Notes: generated by a model from the letters alone, not told the origin. Positions 35,671 through 45,314 are shown, counted from the first letter of the stretch. The stretch: 64,000 bases of DNA from Cupriavidus sp. MP-37 (GCF_020618415.1 NZ_CP085345.1:620001-684000); one strand, 5' to 3'. Numbers and translations: made by a program.

Positions 35671-36669
35671 ATGGAAGAAAACATGCGCGCGGTCCTGATC
35701 GACCGTCACGGCGGGTCCGATGTCATCCGGCTCGGAGAGGTCGCAACGCCAAAACCGGCTGCCGGCGAAGTCCTGATCCGCGTCGCCTGCGCCGGCGTGA
35801 ATCCCGCTGACTGGAAGTGCCGCGAGGGTTATCTGAGCCCGTTCATGCAAACCCGCTTTCCCTTCGTGCTCGGCTTCGATGCCAGCGGGGTGGTGGCCGC
35901 GGTGGGAGCCGGCGTCACCGGCTTCGCGCGCGGACAGCGCGTGTTCGCGCAAACCGGGGTCGGCGCCGGCCAATGGGGAGCGTATGCGGAATACGTTGCC
36001 GTCGGCCAGGATTGCGTGGTGCCGATTCCCGACCACCTGGCATTCGAAGAAGCCGCGGCGGTCCCGACGCCGGCGCTGGCGGCCTGGACCGGGCTCTTCG
36101 ACGACGGCGGACTCAAGGCGGGCCAGACCGTGCTGGTGCATGGCGGCGCGGGGGCGGTCGGCACCTTCGCCGTGCAACTGGCCAAGGCCGCCGGCGCAAG
36201 CGTCGCCGCCACCTGCAGCGCGGCGCGCCGCGACGCACTGATGGCGCTCGGCTGCGATCTGGCCATCGACTACCGTGCCAGCGATATCGGCGCCGCCGTG
36301 TGGGCCTGGGCGCCGGCCGGCGTGGACCTGGTGCTCGACACAGTAGGCTGCGGCACCCTGCCGATGGGGCTGGACCTGCTCAGGCCAGGCGGCATCCTCG
36401 TGGCCATCCTGACCCTGGTCGGCGGCGACGCCGGCCCGGACCACGCCGAAGCCGCGCGGCGCGGCCTGCGCACCGCGGTTGCGTTCAGCAAGATGCCAAG
36501 CGGCGCCCGGCTGGGCGAAATCGCAGCGCTGCTGCACAGCGGGCGCCTGCGGCCGCCGCGCATCGAATGCCTGCCGCTGGAGCAGGCCGGGCGCGCGCTC
36601 GACCTGGTGCAGTCGGGCCGGGCGGGGAGCAAGCTGGTGCTGCGGGTCGCTGAGCCGCCGAACGCGTAA
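35671..36669 (+). CDS. Zinc-independent MDR-family quinone oxidoreductase-like enzyme
   Basis: This 332-residue NADPH-dependent reductase belongs to the zeta-crystallin/quinone oxidoreductase branch of the MDR superfamily. The N-terminal GroES-like domain (VLIRVACAGVNPADWKCREGY) lacks the zinc ligands of alcohol dehydrogenases. The Rossmann motif VLVHGGAGAVGTFAVQLAKAAGA is at about residues 152-174. Substrates of the family are quinones, enones or alkenals. The ATG at 35671 is chosen because GAGGT lies seven bases upstream, although the frame is open further back into an SDR fragment. Confidence 0.85.
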   Translation: MEENMRAVLIDRHGGSDVIRLGEVATPKPAAGEVLIRVACAGVNPADWKCREGYLSPFMQTRFPFVLGFDASGVVAAVGAGVTGFARGQRVFAQTGVGAGQWGAYAEYVAVGQDCVVPIPDHLAFEEAAAVPTPALAAWTGLFDDGGLKAGQTVLVHGGAGAVGTFAVQLAKAAGASVAATCSAARRDALMALGCDLAIDYRASDIGAAVWAWAPAGVDLVLDTVGCGTLPMGLDLLRPGGILVAILTLVGGDAGPDHAEAARRGLRTAVAFSKMPSGARLGEIAALLHSGRLRPPRIECLPLEQAGRALDLVQSGRAGSKLVLRVAEPPNA

Positions 36670-36704
36670 AGGGTCGCGCGCCGGCCGCGTGGCCGCCTGG
36701 CCGC

Positions 36705-37328
36705 TTATCCGGTCCGCGCGGGCCTGCGTGCGCGGATCGCCTCCTCGAGCATGTCGAGCCGGTCCTGCCCCCAGAACAACTCGCCTTCGAACACATAGGC
36801 GGGCGATCCGAACACACCTGCGCCGACGGCCTCATCGGTGTAGCGCTGGTAGCGCATCCCGGTTTCCCTGGCGCGCGCCAGCTCCATGACGCCGCTGCCA
36901 TCCAGACCGAGGCGCTCAAGGATGGCTTGCAGCGTCGGCTCGGCAGAGATGTCCAGGTCCTCGCACCATTCGGCGCGGAGAATTGCCTTGTACAGCGCAA
37001 GCACGGGCAAGCCCAGCTCATCGGCAGCGATCACGATACGAGAGGCGAGCTCCGCGTCCGGACACATGTACCTGGGCGTGGGGTTCACGTAGATCCCCAG
37101 CTTCCTGCACCATCGTTCCAGCTCGACAATCCGATAGTGCTGTCGCTCCGCTGAACGCTGCCCCAGCAGCACGCCTCCCGTGCGCGCATACACCTCGGGA
37201 AGATCGACGGGCTTGTGCCGGATTTCCACCCCAGTGCGGCGTGCCAGCGCATCCAGCCTGTCGGCGCCGAGGTACGCCCAGTCGGAATTGAGCCAGAAGT
37301 AGTAGTCGATATGCGCACCGGCGTTCAT
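36705..37328 (-). CDS. DsbA-family 2-hydroxychromene-2-carboxylate isomerase-like protein
   Basis: This 207-residue thioredoxin-fold protein is of the HCCA isomerase/kappa-GST type. The N-terminal strand HIDYYFWLNSDWAYLGADRLDAL replaces the CxxC of DsbA, as in glutathione-dependent isomerases of aromatic degradation. FGSPAYVFEGELFWGQDRLDMLEE near the end contains the cis-proline. Its start overlaps the MFS stop (ATGA), so it is co-transcribed with a transporter and an aldolase. A role in opening or isomerising a fused-ring or aromatic intermediate is inferred. Confidence 0.82.
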   Translation of the reverse strand: MNAGAHIDYYFWLNSDWAYLGADRLDALARRTGVEIRHKPVDLPEVYARTGGVLLGQRSAERQHYRIVELERWCRKLGIYVNPTPRYMCPDAELASRIVIAADELGLPVLALYKAILRAEWCEDLDISAEPTLQAILERLGLDGSGVMELARARETGMRYQRYTDEAVGAGVFGSPAYVFEGELFWGQDRLDMLEEAIRARRPARTG

Positions 37329-38647
37329 ACCCGCTCCACCTTTGCCAGCGGGACCGCATGCCGGGCCCCGTTCACATCGCGCATCAGTGCCGTACTGACA
37401 AAGGCGATCACGCTAAGTGCACCCAGGTACCAGACGATGTACGAGGGATCGCCACCGCCATGATTCAACAGGGACGTGGCCACGATGGGCGCCAGGCCCC
37501 CGCCGATCGCGCCGGAAACCTGAACCGCGATCGAGATGCCGCTATAGCGAACCTCGGGCGGAAACTGCGCGGAGAACAGGCTGCCTTCCGGTCCGTAAAG
37601 GCAGGCGTAGACGAGACCGATTGCGACGGCCACGGCAATCGTGATATTGCCCGCGTCGAGCGTCTGCAGCAGGGCGAAGAACTGCGGCGCAAAGACCAGG
37701 ATCCCCAACGTGCCGGCCATGAATACCCATTTGAAGCCGAAGCGGTCACCCAGGATCCCGAACAGGGGCATGGTGAACATCGCGACGGCAGCGCCCCAGA
37801 CCGTGGCCTCGAGCATGACGGTCTTGGGTATGCCGAGCGTTCCCGTGGCATATGCCAGGGCAAAGGTCACAACGGTGTAGAACCATGTGACTTCCGCCAG
37901 ACGACCACCAACCACGGTCAGGACCTGGCGCGGATAGCGGCGCAACACCACCAGGGCCGGCATCTCGACCTTCTCGCCAAACTTTTTCATCTGCTCGAAG
38001 TCCGGAGACTCGCTCACTTTTGCCCGGATGAACCAGCCTACCGCGAGCAGGACCACACTTGCCAGGAACGGCATGCGCCATCCCCACGTCAGCATGTCCT
38101 GCTCCGGCAAGGTTGCGACCATACCCATCGCCAGCGATGACAGGATCAGACCCGGCGCCACCCCTGCCTGCGGCAGGCTGCCAAAAAAGCCCTTCTTGCC
38201 TTCGGGTGCGTGCTCGACCGCCATCAGCACCGCACCACCCCACTCGCCCCCGACGGCGACGCCCTGCAGGAAACGAAGCAGCACGAGCGCGACCGCGGCC
38301 CAGTAGCCGATGCTGTCATAGGAAGGGATCAGGCCAATGAGGATGGTCGGGATCCCCATCATGAACAGCGTAATCAGCAGCATGGACTTGCGTCCGACGC
38401 GATCGCCAAAATGGCCAAAGACAATACCTCCCAGCGGGCGCGCAAAGAAGCCGACCGAGTAGGTGGCGAAGGCCGCCAGGGTGCCTGTCAGGGGATCGAA
38501 CGAGGGAAAGAAGATCTTGTTGAAGATCAGGGCTGCCGCGGTTCCATAGAGGAAGAAGTCATACCATTCGATCGTCGTGCCCATCATGCTGGCCAGGCCG
38601 GCCGTGATGTAGTGGCGGCGCGAGCGCATGCCTTGTTGCGAGGTCAT
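37325..38647 (-). CDS. MFS transporter, metabolite:H+ symporter (MHS) family
   Basis: This 440-residue inner-membrane transporter has about twelve hydrophobic segments. MHS-family features include TIEWYDFFLYGTAAALIF near the start, the loop GHFGDRVGRKSML, and the central FLQGVAVGGEWGGAVL. Members import carboxylates such as shikimate, citrate or dicarboxylates. The start at 38647 has AAGGAG eight bases upstream. It lies between a class II aldolase gene and an isomerase gene, so it probably brings in the substrate of this small catabolic operon. Confidence 0.9.
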   Translation of the reverse strand: MTSQQGMRSRRHYITAGLASMMGTTIEWYDFFLYGTAAALIFNKIFFPSFDPLTGTLAAFATYSVGFFARPLGGIVFGHFGDRVGRKSMLLITLFMMGIPTILIGLIPSYDSIGYWAAVALVLLRFLQGVAVGGEWGGAVLMAVEHAPEGKKGFFGSLPQAGVAPGLILSSLAMGMVATLPEQDMLTWGWRMPFLASVVLLAVGWFIRAKVSESPDFEQMKKFGEKVEMPALVVLRRYPRQVLTVVGGRLAEVTWFYTVVTFALAYATGTLGIPKTVMLEATVWGAAVAMFTMPLFGILGDRFGFKWVFMAGTLGILVFAPQFFALLQTLDAGNITIAVAVAIGLVYACLYGPEGSLFSAQFPPEVRYSGISIAVQVSGAIGGGLAPIVATSLLNHGGGDPSYIVWYLGALSVIAFVSTALMRDVNGARHAVPLAKVERV

Positions 38648-38688
38648 CGTCTTGTCTCCTTGTCTGTCTGATGTGAGCTGCCCGCGCG

Positions 38689-39468
38689 TCATGGCTTGAC
38701 GTACGGCGCGATGCCATGCGTCTGGCGGGCCCAGTACGAGAACGTGGAGTTGACGATGGACGGCTTCAGCAGGTAGTCGTGAGCCTCCCTCGCCAGGTCT
38801 TCATTGACCGGCGTGAGCGGACCGAAAGCCTGTGCGCGGATTTGCATGCGGGCAGCGCGTTCGAGGTAGACGGACAGATAGGTCGCCTCTTCGCACGTCT
38901 TGCCTGCGGTCAGGTAGCCGTGGTGCGCGAGGATGATCGCCCGCTTGTCACCCAGCGCCTGCGAGATGATCACGCCTTCCTGGTCTGCAATCGGAACTCC
39001 GGGCCAGTCCCCGAGGAACGCGCAGTCGTTGTGCAACGGGGTCATGTCCATCTGCGCGATGACCAGGGGCTGGCGCGCGGCAGCGAGGGCGCTGGCCCAG
39101 GGCGAATGGGTGTGGATGATGGCGTTGACGTCTGGCCGGGCGTCGTAGACCCACAGGTGGAAACGCGTTGCCGGATTGGCCATGCCGCCGCCGCTCAGCG
39201 TATTGAGATCGCGATCGACCTCGATAAAGTCGGCAGGCGTGGCTTCGTCGAAGCCGAGGCCGAAACGCAGGGTCCAGTAAGCGCCCGGCCGTTCGGAACG
39301 GACACTGATCTGGCCTGCCAGGCCCGCTTCCTGCTCCGTCATGGCCAGGATCCGGCAGGCATAGGCCATGGTTTCTTGCGTCGTGCGCGACTGGCTCGGC
39401 AGATGCTTCGCCATGTCGCTGGACGCGCGCTGGTCGAAAAACGACTTGTCTCTCAGGGGGGCGTTCAT
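38689..39468 (-). CDS. Class II aldolase/adducin-family protein
   Basis: This 259-residue protein is of the L-fuculose-phosphate aldolase fold. The zinc ligands are in IIHTHSPWASALA and in LAHHGYLTAGKTCEEA (adjacent histidines), with FIEVD and GMANPATRFHLWVYDARPDVNA as supporting motifs. Relatives cleave sugar phosphates or decarboxylate aromatic or hydroxyacid substrates. It is 42 bases upstream of the MFS gene in the same operon and downstream of a LysR gene. The exact reaction is unknown. Confidence 0.87.
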   Translation of the reverse strand: MNAPLRDKSFFDQRASSDMAKHLPSQSRTTQETMAYACRILAMTEQEAGLAGQISVRSERPGAYWTLRFGLGFDEATPADFIEVDRDLNTLSGGGMANPATRFHLWVYDARPDVNAIIHTHSPWASALAAARQPLVIAQMDMTPLHNDCAFLGDWPGVPIADQEGVIISQALGDKRAIILAHHGYLTAGKTCEEATYLSVYLERAARMQIRAQAFGPLTPVNEDLAREAHDYLLKPSIVNSTFSYWARQTHGIAPYVKP

Positions 39469-39562
39469 ACTGGTTTTCTCCGGGTTTTCCCTGCGACGAG
39501 AGGTCGAAAGGATCGGGATCCAGTATGGAATTGGGGTTTCAGGTGAGCTACGGAGCCGGCTT

Positions 39563-39575
39563 CATAGCAGCTATG
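39563..39575. promoter_or_regulatory. Palindrome upstream of the aldolase-MFS-isomerase operon
   Basis: CATAGCAGCTATG is a perfect 13-base palindrome about 95 bases upstream of the aldolase start, the usual distance for a LysR recognition site. It falls between the lysR stop and the aldolase promoter. Confidence 0.4.
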
Positions 39576-39583
39576 TCACGGCT

Positions 39584-40477
39584 TCACGTGTCCAGTGCCC
39601 GCGCAACCTGCAGCGCACATGCGAGCAGGGCCGCGGCCAGCGGAAAGGGCTCGCGCTCGGGATGCGTCATTGCCACCATGCGGCGTTTCAACAGCGGCGC
39701 GTGGATCCTGGCCTTGCTCAGGCCATATTCGGCGAGCAGCTTGTCCGGCAGGCGGCTTGGCAGGATGCAGGATCCGACCCCGCTGGAAACAAGCTTCAGC
39801 ATGGCATCAACGGTCTCCGCCTCGGCGACATAGGATGCCTTCAGCCCGGCGCTATCCAGCATCCGTCTCAGGGCATATCCATGGGGAAAGGCAACCAGGC
39901 GAAGGTCGCGGTCGCGCAGGTCGACGCCGCGATCGTCCGGGAGCGGGGCCATATTGCCCTTTTCTACCAGGCACATCGTATCGTCGAAGAGCGGATAAAC
40001 CGCCAGCGACGCAGTGTCTACCGCTGTATCGTAGGCCACGCCCAGATCCGCCTTGCCGCTTTCCACCAGCGCCACGACCTCCTGCGAGCTGCGCCCCATC
40101 ATCGAGAGGTTGACGCCGGGATGCGCACTGACGAAACTCGCCACCACATCGCCGATAAAGTAGTAGCTGACCGTGTGGACCAGGGCCAGCCTGACCGTCC
40201 CTTCCGTACTGCCATACGCGTCCCGGATCGTATCCACTGCGTGGTCGATGGCGCGATAGGGTCCTTCGATCGCTGCCTGCAGCCTCTGCCCGGCTTCCGT
40301 CAAGGCAACGCCACGCCCCGTTCGCGTAAACAACGCCTTGCCAAGGTGGGCTTCGAGCGCAGCCAATTGCTTGCTGACGCCGGATTGGGTCTGGTTCAGG
40401 TCATCCGCAGCCTTGGACAACGATTTCAGCGAGGCGATACGCAAAAAGCTTCGCAGCAGGCGGTCGGGGGTTTCCAT
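39584..40477 (-). CDS. LysR-family regulator of the adjacent aldolase operon
   Basis: This 297-residue LysR regulator has the N-terminal winged helix (FLRIASLKSLSKAADDLNQTQSGVSKQLAALEAHLG, residues 11-46). Its effector domain includes VRLALVHTVSYYFIGDVVASF and SSGVGSCILPSRL. It is encoded on the same strand upstream of the class II aldolase, MFS and isomerase genes, so it probably controls them, although LysR genes are more often divergent. Confidence 0.88.
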   Translation of the reverse strand: METPDRLLRSFLRIASLKSLSKAADDLNQTQSGVSKQLAALEAHLGKALFTRTGRGVALTEAGQRLQAAIEGPYRAIDHAVDTIRDAYGSTEGTVRLALVHTVSYYFIGDVVASFVSAHPGVNLSMMGRSSQEVVALVESGKADLGVAYDTAVDTASLAVYPLFDDTMCLVEKGNMAPLPDDRGVDLRDRDLRLVAFPHGYALRRMLDSAGLKASYVAEAETVDAMLKLVSSGVGSCILPSRLPDKLLAEYGLSKARIHAPLLKRRMVAMTHPEREPFPLAAALLACALQVARALDT

Positions 40478-40615
40478 GGCTTGGGGGCGGTAGTTTTGCC
40501 GCCATTCTGCATTCGGCGCGGCCGTGGCCGCAACCGTACCGTTGCGGCACCCTATGCCAGCGGTCCCGCAACGATCCTTGATCTCACGTCGCCGTGAGGA
40601 CCACCGCGCGCCGCC

Positions 40616-43600
40616 TCAGGCCGCATCCCGCCGCGCCGCACCCCGATACTGCGCCAGCAGCGCCTCACGCCGCACCGCCGCCGCTGCCATGCTGGCCTCC
40701 TTCACATGCCCATAGCCACGGATATCGTCCGGCAGCGCCGCCAGCGCCAGCGCGGTGTCGAGGTTGTCGGCGCTCAGCGAGGCGGCGAACTCTTCGACCA
40801 TGGCCAGGTAATCGCTGACCAGCGCGCGCTCGGCGCGGCGTTCCGCGGTCTTGCCGAACACGTCGAGCGCGGTGCCGCGCAGGCCCTTCAGGCGCGCCAG
40901 CAGGCGGAATGCCGTCATGGTGCGCGGGCCGAAGCGGCGCTTGAGCAGGCGGCCTTTGTCATCGGCCTTGGCCAGCAGCGGCGGTGCCAGCCAGAAATTG
41001 AGCTGGTAGTCGCGGCCGGGCTCGCCTTCGAACTGCGTGCGCAGCTTGTCGAGGAAAGCCGGATCGGTGTAGAGGCGGGCCACCTCGTACTCGTCCTTGT
41101 AGGCCATCAGCTTGGCCAGGTTGCGCGCCACGGCCTCGGTCAGCGGCAGCTTGCGGTCGATGCCCAGCTGCTGCTCCGCGGCGCGGATGCGCGCGACGGC
41201 GTCGCGATAGCGCGCGGCATAGGCGGCGTTCTGGTAGTCGGTCAACAACGCCTCGCGCTTGCGGATCAGGGTGTCGAGCGTCTGCGGCATCGACACCACC
41301 TGCGCGCTGGCGGCGACCGGTGCATCCGGCAGCAGCGCCTTGACCGCGGCCTCGCCGTGGTGGGCGAGGTAGCGGCCCCATTCAAAGGCGAGGCGGTTCT
41401 TCTCGACCGACACGCCGTTGAGTTCGATGGCGCGCATCAGGCTGGCGTGCTGCAGCGGGATCCAGCCCTTCTGCCAGGCAAAGCCCAGCAGCAGCGGGTT
41501 GGAGTAGATGGCGTCGGCCAGCAGGGTCACCGCCCAGGCGCTGGCGTCGAGGAAGGCGCAGGCCTCGCCCACGCTGGCGCGCAGGTCCTGCTCGGCGCTG
41601 GCGCCGGGGAACTTCCATTTCGGGTTCTTGATGAATTCCGCGGTAGGCGTGTTGGCACTGTTGACTACTGCGGCGGTCAGTCCGTGCCGGACCTTCGACA
41701 GCACTTCCGCCGACGCCGAGACGATGGCGTCGCCGCCGATCACCAGGCGCGCCTCGCCGGTGGCGATGCGGGTCGCATGCAGGTCGGCCGGCGCCGGCGC
41801 GATCTGCACGTGGCTGATCACCGCCCCGCCTTTCTGCGCCAGGCCGGCCATGTCGAGCACGGTCACGCCCTTGCGCTCCAGGTGCGAGGCCATGCCCAGC
41901 AAGCCGCCGATGGTGACCACGCCGGTGCCGCCGACGCCGGTGACCAGCACGCCGTACGGGCGCTCCAGGGCCGGCAGCCGCGGCAGCGGCAGCGCCGCGA
42001 AATCAGCGCCGCTACCCTTGCCCGCGGCCCCTGCGGGCTTGCGCACCTGCGCGCCTTCGGCGGTGACAAAGCTCGGGCAGAAGCCGTTGACGCAGGAGAA
42101 GTCCTTGTTGCATGACGACTGGTTGATGCGGCGCTTGGTGCCGAGTTCGGTCTCCAGCGGCTCCACCGACAGGCAGTTGGACTTGGCCGAGCAATCGCCG
42201 CAGCCCTCGCACACCGCGTCGTTGATAAAGGCGCGTTTGGCCGGATCCGGATAGGTGCCGCGCTTGCGGCGGCGGCGCTTCTCGGTGGCGCAGGTCTGGT
42301 CGTAGATCAGGATGGTGACGCCTTCGGTGTCGCGCAGCTCCAGCTGCACGGCATCGAGCTGGTCGCGATGGAACACCGCCACGCCGGACGGCAGCACAGC
42401 GCCGTCGCCATACTTTGCGGGCTCGTCGGTGACGACCACCAGCTTCTTCGCGCCCTCGGCCAGCACCTGGTGCGCGATCTGCGGCACCGTCAGCACGCCG
42501 TCGATGGGCTGCCCGCCGGTCATCGCCACCGCGTCGTTGAACAGGATCTTGTAGGTGATGTTGGCCCTGGCCGCGATCGAGGCGCGGATCGCCAGCAGCC
42601 CCGAGTGGAAGTAGGTGCCGTCGCCCAGGTTGGCAAACACGTGCTTGTCGTCGGTGAAATGCATCTGCCCGGTCCACGCCACGCCCTCGCCGCCCATCTG
42701 GCTGAAGGTCTCGGTATTGCGGTCCATCCACAAGGTCATGTAGTGGCAGCCGATGCCGGCCAGCGCGCGCGAGCCTTCCGGCACGCGCGTCGAGGTGTTG
42801 TGCGGACAGCCCGAGCAGAACCACGGCTTGCGCTCCACCGCGATGCGCGGCTGCGCCGCTTCGCGCTCCTTGGCCTCGATCAGCGCCACGCGCGCGGCAA
42901 TGCGCGCGCGCACCGCCTCGGGCAGGTCGAAGCGTTCCAGGCGCCGGGCGATGGCCTTGGCGATCAGCGCCGGCGACAGCTCGTAGTGCGCCGGCAGCAG
43001 CCAGTCGCCGCGCGGCACCGACCACTCGCCGCCGTCGTTGCCACGCTGGTCGAACTTGCCGAAGACCTTGGGCCGCACATCCTCGCGCCAGTTGTACAGC
43101 TCTTCCTTCAGCGCGTACTCGAGGATCTGGCGCTTTTCTTCGACCACCAGGATCTCTTCCAGGCCGGTGGCGAACTCGCGCGCGCCGTGCGCCTCCAGCG
43201 GCCACACGCAGCCCACCTTGTAGACGCGGATGCCGATCCGGGCGCAGGTGTCGTCATCCAGGCCCAGGTCCGCCAGCGCCTGGCGCACGTCCAGATACGC
43301 CTTGCCGGCGGTCATGATGCCGAAGCGCGCGTTGGGCGAATCGAGCACCACGCGGTTCAGGCGGTTGGCGCGCACGTAGGCCAGCGCCGCATACCACTTG
43401 TGGTCGAGCAGCCGCGCTTCCTGCTCGAGCGGGGAATCGGGCCAGCGGATATTGAGGCCGCCCGCCGGCATGGCAAAGTCCTGCGGCAGCGCGATTTGCA
43501 CGCGGTCCGGGTCGATCTCGACCGAGGCGGTCGACTCGACCACGTCGGTGACGCACTTCATCGCCACCCACAGGCCGGAATAGCGGCTCATGGCCCAGCC

Positions 43601-44185
43601 ATGCAGGCCGTAGTCGAGGTACTCCTGCACGTTGGCGGGATACAGCACCGGAATGCCGGCCGCCTGCAGCACGTGCTCGGACTGGTGCGCCACGGTGGAA
43701 GACTTGGCGGCATGGTCGTCGCCGGCCAGCAGCAGCACGCCGCCATGGCGCGACGAGCCGGCGGAGTTGGCGTGCTTGAGCACGTCGATGGAGCGGTCGA
43801 CGCCGGGCCCCTTGCCATACCACATCGAGAACACGCCGTCGCGCTTCGCGTTGGGGAACAGGTTGACCTGCTGGCTGCCCCATACCGCGGTGGCGGCGAG
43901 GTCTTCGTTGACGCCCGGCTGGAACACCACGTCGCTGGCGGCAAGGTGCTGCTTGGCCTTCCACAGCGCCTGGTCCACGCCGCCCAGCGGCGAGCCGCGA
44001 TAGCCCGAGATAAAGCCGGCGGTATTGAGCCCGGCGGCGCGGTCGCGCGCCTTCTGCAGCATCGGCAGGCGCACCAGCGCCTGCACGCCGCTCAGGTAGA
44101 CGCGGCCCTTCTCCAGGGTGTACTTGTCGTCGAGGCTGGCGCTGGCCAGGGCTTCGAGCAAGGCGGGGTTCAGCGGGGCATTCAC
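40616..44185 (-). CDS. Indolepyruvate ferredoxin oxidoreductase, fused alpha-gamma-type
   Basis: This 1,189-residue single-chain thiamine-diphosphate enzyme oxidises aryl- or branched-chain 2-oxoacids to acyl-CoA. The N-terminal pyrimidine-binding domain has GFISGYRGSPLGGVDQAL and the TPP/iron-sulfur region has FCSGCPHNTSTRVPEGS and GIGCHYMTLWM. A ferredoxin-like cluster CEGCGDCSAKSNC follows, and the C-terminal gamma domain has GVGGTGVVTIGGLLGMA. Proteobacterial fused forms of this length act in aerobic Phe/Tyr/Trp or branched-chain amino acid catabolism. A divergent LysR gene lies 135 bases away and is the probable regulator. Confidence 0.93.
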   Translation of the reverse strand: MNAPLNPALLEALASASLDDKYTLEKGRVYLSGVQALVRLPMLQKARDRAAGLNTAGFISGYRGSPLGGVDQALWKAKQHLAASDVVFQPGVNEDLAATAVWGSQQVNLFPNAKRDGVFSMWYGKGPGVDRSIDVLKHANSAGSSRHGGVLLLAGDDHAAKSSTVAHQSEHVLQAAGIPVLYPANVQEYLDYGLHGWAMSRYSGLWVAMKCVTDVVESTASVEIDPDRVQIALPQDFAMPAGGLNIRWPDSPLEQEARLLDHKWYAALAYVRANRLNRVVLDSPNARFGIMTAGKAYLDVRQALADLGLDDDTCARIGIRVYKVGCVWPLEAHGAREFATGLEEILVVEEKRQILEYALKEELYNWREDVRPKVFGKFDQRGNDGGEWSVPRGDWLLPAHYELSPALIAKAIARRLERFDLPEAVRARIAARVALIEAKEREAAQPRIAVERKPWFCSGCPHNTSTRVPEGSRALAGIGCHYMTLWMDRNTETFSQMGGEGVAWTGQMHFTDDKHVFANLGDGTYFHSGLLAIRASIAARANITYKILFNDAVAMTGGQPIDGVLTVPQIAHQVLAEGAKKLVVVTDEPAKYGDGAVLPSGVAVFHRDQLDAVQLELRDTEGVTILIYDQTCATEKRRRRKRGTYPDPAKRAFINDAVCEGCGDCSAKSNCLSVEPLETELGTKRRINQSSCNKDFSCVNGFCPSFVTAEGAQVRKPAGAAGKGSGADFAALPLPRLPALERPYGVLVTGVGGTGVVTIGGLLGMASHLERKGVTVLDMAGLAQKGGAVISHVQIAPAPADLHATRIATGEARLVIGGDAIVSASAEVLSKVRHGLTAAVVNSANTPTAEFIKNPKWKFPGASAEQDLRASVGEACAFLDASAWAVTLLADAIYSNPLLLGFAWQKGWIPLQHASLMRAIELNGVSVEKNRLAFEWGRYLAHHGEAAVKALLPDAPVAASAQVVSMPQTLDTLIRKREALLTDYQNAAYAARYRDAVARIRAAEQQLGIDRKLPLTEAVARNLAKLMAYKDEYEVARLYTDPAFLDKLRTQFEGEPGRDYQLNFWLAPPLLAKADDKGRLLKRRFGPRTMTAFRLLARLKGLRGTALDVFGKTAERRAERALVSDYLAMVEEFAASLSADNLDTALALAALPDDIRGYGHVKEASMAAAAVRREALLAQYRGAARRDAA

Positions 44186-44289
44186 GATGTGGGTCTCCGG
44201 TGCTTTGTTCTGGTTGCTTCTTTTTTTGCTGTCCGGAGCAGTGTAGGAATGGCCGCGGTCATCGTAAAATCATGAATTCCCACACCTGA

Positions 44290-44306
44290 TATCTGCAAAA
44301 CGGATA
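44290..44306. promoter_or_regulatory. Candidate LysR-binding site (TATC-N9-GATA)
   Basis: TATCTGCAAAACGGATA contains the classical ATC-N9-GAT LysR box in the gap between the oxidoreductase gene and the divergent lysR. It lies 15-31 bases before the lysR start, so autoregulation is likely. Confidence 0.55.
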
Positions 44307-44320
44307 CCTAGGAGACCACC

Positions 44321-45256
44321 ATGTTCAAGGCCCGCGAAGGCTCCGAAAGACTGGCCAAGGAAGTCACGCTGCGGCAATTCCGCTATTTCGTCGCGGCGGC
44401 GGAAACCGGGCAGTTCTCGATGGCGGCGACCGCCGAGCATGTGTCGCAGTCCGCCGTGACCAATGCCGTGCTGGCGCTGGAGCAGCGCCTGGGCGTGCGC
44501 CTGTTCGAGCGCCGCCCGCATGGCGTGACGCTGACGGCCGAAGGCCACCTGTTCTTCCAGCATGCGCGCCAGATCCTGGATTCGGTCGAAGATGCGCTGC
44601 GCGAGCCACGTTTCCAGGTGCATGGGCTGCAGGGCAGCGTGCGGCTGGCGGCTTCCTACACCGTGCTGGGTTACTTCCTGCCGGGATTGCTGGCGCGCTT
44701 CCGCACCAACTATCCGGATATCGAGCTGGACCTGCTCGACATGGACCGCCCGGATATCGAGCGCGCCGTGCTGGCGGGCGAGGTCGAACTGGGCATCGCG
44801 CTGCTATCCAACCTGGAGAAGCCCCAGCGCTTCCAGCGCCATACGCTGATGCGGTCGCGGCGGCAGTTGTGGACCTCGGCCAGCCACCCGCTGCTGGCAG
44901 TGGAGCGGCCGTCGCTGCGCGACATTGCGGCGTATCCGTACCTGCTCATCACCGTGGACGAGGCCGAGGAATCGACGCTGCGCTACTGGCGCAGCCACCG
45001 GCTGGCCCCCAATATCGCCTTCCGCACCGGCTCGATGGAAGCGCTGCGCGGGCTGGTGGCGCATGGCTTCGGCGTAACCGTGCTGTCCGACATGGTGTAT
45101 CGCCCCTGGTCGCTGGAAGGCAAGCAGATCGAAGCCCGGCCGATTGCCAATGCGGTGCCGGACATGGAGGTCGGCATGCTGTGGCAGCCCGGCCGCAAGC
45201 TGGGCAAGCCGGCCGATGCGCTGCGGGAATTCCTGATCCACGCTTGCGGCAGCTGA
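44321..45256 (+). CDS. LysR-family regulator divergent from indolepyruvate oxidoreductase
   Basis: This 311-residue LysR protein has the recognition segment FVAAAETGQFSMAATAEHVSQSAVTNAVLALEQRLG at about residues 23-57. Its periplasmic-binding-like effector domain includes VRLAASYTVLGYFLPGLLARF. The start at 44321 follows GGAG. It is divergent from the 2-oxoacid oxidoreductase gene with a LysR box between, so it should sense an aromatic or branched-chain oxoacid. Confidence 0.9.
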   Translation: MFKAREGSERLAKEVTLRQFRYFVAAAETGQFSMAATAEHVSQSAVTNAVLALEQRLGVRLFERRPHGVTLTAEGHLFFQHARQILDSVEDALREPRFQVHGLQGSVRLAASYTVLGYFLPGLLARFRTNYPDIELDLLDMDRPDIERAVLAGEVELGIALLSNLEKPQRFQRHTLMRSRRQLWTSASHPLLAVERPSLRDIAAYPYLLITVDEAEESTLRYWRSHRLAPNIAFRTGSMEALRGLVAHGFGVTVLSDMVYRPWSLEGKQIEARPIANAVPDMEVGMLWQPGRKLGKPADALREFLIHACGS

Positions 45257-45314
45257 AGCGGGCAGCCGTGTTGCTGGCCGCCTTGAAGGCTGGCCGGGAT
45301 GCGAAAAAAGATCC

